Shown here: positions 60,328 to 64,000 of the stretch, piece by piece
Layout of the letters: every line of letters begins with the position of its first letter
How positions within the stretch are numbered: the first letter of the stretch is position 1
NCBI RefSeq assembly: GCF_029227915.1
Contig: NC_079885.1
Coordinates: 18,425,001-18,489,000 of the forward strand
Reading direction: 5' to 3'
Length of the DNA stretch: 64,000 bases
Origin: Hydractinia symbiolongicarpus
Taxonomy: Eukaryota; Cnidaria; Hydrozoa; Anthoathecata; Hydractiniidae
Translations under genes and position numbers: made by a program
Notes under the pieces: generated by a model
Database searches by the model: none
The model's input: only the letters and a program-made list of their open reading frames with translations
Told to the model about the DNA's origin: nothing

Positions 60328-60874
60328 TCACTAGTCTAAATGAAAAAACGTGCAGGAGGCCATACGCGGGCCTATCTCTCATCTCGCTCACAGAGACTTG
60401 GTAAGCACGGTCCACTCAATGGCTTTCCAAATGCGAAGAGTGAAGGCCGCAGACGGCAGGGGTTGAGCCAAGGGCCTTTCGGCCGTATCCCGCTCACAAG
60501 TTTTTTTTTTTTTTTTAGCAGAATAATACATACGAGCTAATCAAAATCGGCTCGAGGAAAGAAATAAAGTTCAGAGACAACCAAAGGAGTCGAACTGCAG
60601 TAGAAACAAACTAGATGTAACGCAAGCCACTAGTACGACGTATTGCCTACAGGGACCACACTCTCCGAGACAGCGAACGCAACTTCCTAGTGATTCACGC
60701 GAACGCACTCAACTAGGTGATGTAGATCAGAAAGGTGAAAGTCCTTGTGTCAAGTCTACACCTCACGATGCAGCACCTTTTAAGCGTCCTCTACGAACGG
60801 ACACACTGGCAAGCGGCACACCACAAGCAAAGGTTAAGTCGGCTCGAAGGCACAACAGGTCGCGCCGACTTACG

Positions 60875-60997
60875 ACAACTCTGGGCTTTCTTCAGTTCAC
60901 GCACAAATCTTTCGCCTTTTACTAAAGATTTCCGTGGAGAAGGCCAAAACGATGAGTATATAGACGATTTTTCTACTGTCTCGCTTCGGCGGGACGA
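60875..60997 (+). ncRNA. U5: U5 snRNA copy 87 (majority type)
   Basis: Majority gene; downstream TATCCCGATCAC changes one base near the domain 3 closing stem. Confidence 0.96.
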
Positions 60998-61544
60998 TCA
61001 CTAGTCTAAATGAAAAAACGTGCAGGAGGCCATACGCGGGCCTATCTCTCATCTCGCTCACAGAGACTTGGTAAGCACGGTCCACTCAATGGCTTTCCAA
61101 ATGCGAAGAGTGAAGGCCGCAGACGGCAGGGGTTGAGCCAAGGGCCTTTCGGCCGTATCCCGATCACAAGTTTTTTTTTTTTTTTTAGCAGAATAATACA
61201 TACGAGCTAATCAAAATCGGCTCGAGGAAAGAAATAAAGTTCAGAGACAACCAAAGGAGTCGAACTGCAGTAGAAACAAACTAGATGTAACGCAAGCCAC
61301 TAGTACGACGTATTGCCTACAGGGACCACACTCTCCGAGACAGCGAACGCAACTTCCTAGTGATTCACGCGAACGCACTCAACTAGGTGATGTAGATCAG
61401 AAAGGTGAAAGTCCTTGTGTCAAGTCTACACCTCACGATGCAGCACCTTTTAAGCGTCCTCTACGAACGGACACACTGGCAAGCGGCACACCACAAGCAA
61501 AGGTTAAGTCGGCTCGAAGGCACAACAGGTCGCGCCGACTTACG

Positions 61545-61667
61545 ACAACTCTGGGCTTTCTTCAGTTCACGCACAAATCTTTCGCCTTTTACTAAAGATT
61601 TCCGTGGAGAAGGCCAAAACGATGAGTATATAGACGATTTTTCTACTGTCTCGCTTCGGCGGGACGA
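61545..61667 (+). ncRNA. U5: U5 snRNA copy 88 (majority type)
   Basis: Majority gene and flanks. Step 670 bp. Confidence 0.96.
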
Positions 61668-62214
61668 TCACTAGTCTAAATGAAAAAACGTGCAGGAGGC
61701 CATACGCGGGCCTATCTCTCATCTCGCTCACAGAGACTTGGTAAGCACGGTCCACTCAATGGCTTTCCAAATGCGAAGAGTGAAGGCCGCAGACGGCAGG
61801 GGTTGAGCCAAGGGCCTTTCGGCCGTATCCCGCTCACAAGTTTTTTTTTTTTTTTTAGCAGAATAATACATACGAGCTAATCAAAATCGGCTCGAGGAAA
61901 GAAATAAAGTTCAGAGACAACCAAAGGAGTCGAACTGCAGTAGAAACAAACTAGATGTAACGCAAGCCACTAGTACGACGTATTGCCTACAGGGACCACA
62001 CTCTCCGAGACAGCGAACGCAACTTCCTAGTGATTCACGCGAACGCACTCAACTAGGTGATGTAGATCAGAAAGGTGAAAGTCCTTGTGTCAAGTCTACA
62101 CCTCACGATGCAGCACCTTTTAAGCGTCCTCTACGAACGGACACACTGGCAAGCGGCACACCACAAGCAAAGGTTAAGTCGGCTCGAAGGCACAACAGGT
62201 CGCGCCGACTTACG

Positions 62215-62337
62215 ACAACTCTGGGCTTTCTTCAGTTCACGCACAAATCTTTCGCCTTTTACTAAAGATTTCCGTGGAGAAGGCCAAAACGATGAGTATA
62301 TAGACGATTTTTCTACTGTCTCGCTTCGGCGGGACGA
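62215..62337 (+). ncRNA. U5: U5 snRNA copy 89 (majority type)
   Basis: Majority gene; GAATATTAC marker. Step 670 bp. Confidence 0.96.
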
Positions 62338-62884
62338 TCACTAGTCTAAATGAAAAAACGTGCAGGAGGCCATACGCGGGCCTATCTCTCATCTCGCTCA
62401 CAGAGACTTGGTAAGCACGGTCCACTCAATGGCTTTCCAAATGCGAAGAGTGAAGGCCGCAGACGGCAGGGGTTGAGCCAAGGGCCTTTCGGCCGTATCC
62501 CGCTCACAAGTTTTTTTTTTTTTTTTAGCAGAATATTACATACGAGCTAATCAAAATCGGCTCGAGGAAAGAAATAAAGTTCAGAGACAACCAAAGGAGT
62601 CGAACTGCAGTAGAAACAAACTAGATGTAACGCAAGCCACTAGTACGACGTATTGCCTACAGGGACCACACTCTCCGAGACAGCGAACGCAACTTCCTAG
62701 TGATTCACGCGAACGCACTCAACTAGGTGATGTAGATCAGAAAGGTGAAAGTCCTTGTGTCAAGTCTACACCTCACGATGCAGCACCTTTTAAGCGTCCT
62801 CTACGAACGGACACACTGGCAAGCGGCACACCACAAGCAAAGGTTAAGTCGGCTCGAAGGCACAACAGGTCGCGCCGACTTACG

Positions 62885-63007
62885 ACAACTCTGGGCTTTC
62901 TTCAGTTCACGCACAAATCTTTCGCCTTTTACTAAAGATTTCCGTGGAGAAGGCCAAAACGATGAGTATATAGACGATTTTTCTACTGTCTCGCTTCGGC
63001 GGGACGA
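62885..63007 (+). ncRNA. U5: U5 snRNA copy 90 (majority gene, 3' box variant)
   Basis: Majority gene; the candidate 3' box reads CTAAATGTAAAAAC. Confidence 0.95.
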
Positions 63008-63554
63008 TCACTAGTCTAAATGTAAAAACGTGCAGGAGGCCATACGCGGGCCTATCTCTCATCTCGCTCACAGAGACTTGGTAAGCACGGTCCACTCAAT
63101 GGCTTTCCAAATGCGAAGAGTGAAGGCCGCAGACGGCAGGGGTTGAGCCAAGGGCCTTTCGGCCGTATCCCGCTCACAAGTTTTTTTTTTTTTTTTAGCA
63201 GAATAATACATACGAGCTAATCAAAATCGGCTCGAGGAAAGAAATAAAGTTCAGAGACAACCAAAGGAGTCGAACTGCAGTAGAAACAAACTAGATGTAA
63301 CGCAAGCCACTAGTACGACGTATTGCCTACAGGGACCACACTCTCCGAGACAGCGAACGCAACTTCCTAGTGATTCACGCGAACGCACTCAACTAGGTGA
63401 TGTAGATCAGAAAGGTGAAAGTCCTTGTGTCAAGTCTACACCTCACGATGCAGCACCTTTTAAGCGTCCTCTACGAACGGACACACTGGCAAGCGGCACA
63501 CCACAAGCAAAGGTTAAGTCGGCTCGAAGGCACAACAGGTCGCGCCGACTTACG

Positions 63555-63677
63555 ACAACTCTGGGCTTTCTTCAGTTCACGCACAAATCTTTCGCCTTTT
63601 ACTAAAGATTTCCGTGGAGAAGGCCAAAACGATGAGTATATAGACGATTTTTCTACTGTCTCGCTTCGGCGGGACGA
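63555..63677 (+). ncRNA. U5: U5 snRNA copy 91 (majority type, last in window)
   Basis: Majority gene; GAATATTAC marker and GGCTCAAGG in the final partial spacer, which runs off the window. Confidence 0.96.
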
Positions 63678-64000
63678 TCACTAGTCTAAATGAAAAAACG
63701 TGCAGGAGGCCATACGCGGGCCTATCTCTCATCTCGCTCACAGAGACTTGGTAAGCACGGTCCACTCAATGGCTTTCCAAATGCGAAGAGTGAAGGCCGC
63801 AGACGGCAGGGGTTGAGCCAAGGGCCTTTCGGCCGTATCCCGCTCACAAGTTTTTTTTTTTTTTTTAGCAGAATATTACATACGAGCTAATCAAAATCGG
63901 CTCAAGGAAAGAAATAAAGTTCAGAGACAACCAAAGGAGTCGAACTGCAGTAGAAACAAACTAGATGTAACGCAAGCCACTAGTACGACGTATTGCCTAC

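Larger units (their letters stand above)
58431..64000 (+). repeat. Tandem array of ~669-bp U5 snRNA units, right segment (8 U5 copies)
   Basis: The array resumes at the exact base where it was broken by the retrotransposon. With the element and its 4-bp duplication removed, the interrupted unit is 671 bp, as expected for a unit with a 17-T run. The eight copies here are very uniform, six of the seven steps being 670 bp and one 669 bp. The segment runs off the end of the window. Confidence 0.98.

Noticed and set aside
1-64000. CRISPR array or bacterial repeat region
   Set aside because: Repeats are 669 bp, directly adjoining and without unique spacers, and the U5 gene makes the source eukaryotic.

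Overview
The window is eukaryotic, almost certainly from an invertebrate animal, and is nearly all one tandem array. A unit of about 669 bp is repeated head to tail from base 1 to 55245 and again from 58431 to the end. Both edges cut through a unit, so the array continues outside the window. Each unit carries one U5 spliceosomal snRNA gene on the + strand. The identification rests on the invariant U5 loop 1 (GCCTTTTAC) closed by an 8-bp stem, the long stem-loop I around it, a U-rich Sm-like site and a 3' hairpin with a UUCG loop. I count 91 U5 copies, most of them identical over the 123-nt gene.

Layout of a unit (example: the unit whose U5 lies at 4839-4961): spacer with short inverted repeats; a candidate proximal sequence element about 55 bp before the RNA; a 9-bp inverted repeat just before the 5' end; U5; a 3'-box-like motif; a 150-nt segment that can fold into three stem domains; and a run of 11-17 T. 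Apart from the T-run, the unit is almost constant at 654 bp. Shared rare variants mark blocks of units copied together: a 3-unit block of about 2010 bp repeated at 25.4-31.5 kb, and a 4014-bp repeat of four units at 12.7-19.4 kb. This is the pattern expected from unequal exchange and gene conversion.

The array is interrupted once, at 55246-58430, by a 5'-truncated non-LTR retrotransposon on the - strand. It has one open frame (apurinic-type endonuclease, reverse transcriptase with YADD, cysteine-containing C-terminus) and an A/T-rich TAA-type tail. It is flanked by a 4-bp TGAA duplication that splits one repeat unit exactly. The protein resembles CR1/Jockey-type elements common in cnidarians and other marine invertebrates. 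That is the only hint of host taxonomy and is weak.

No ordinary protein-coding host gene is present. The short open frames that recur in every unit are by-products of the repeat. The best candidates for something undescribed are the folded segment between U5 and the T-run, the array-wide C at the end of the Sm site, and the subset of U5 copies with damaged Sm sites that have themselves been amplified.
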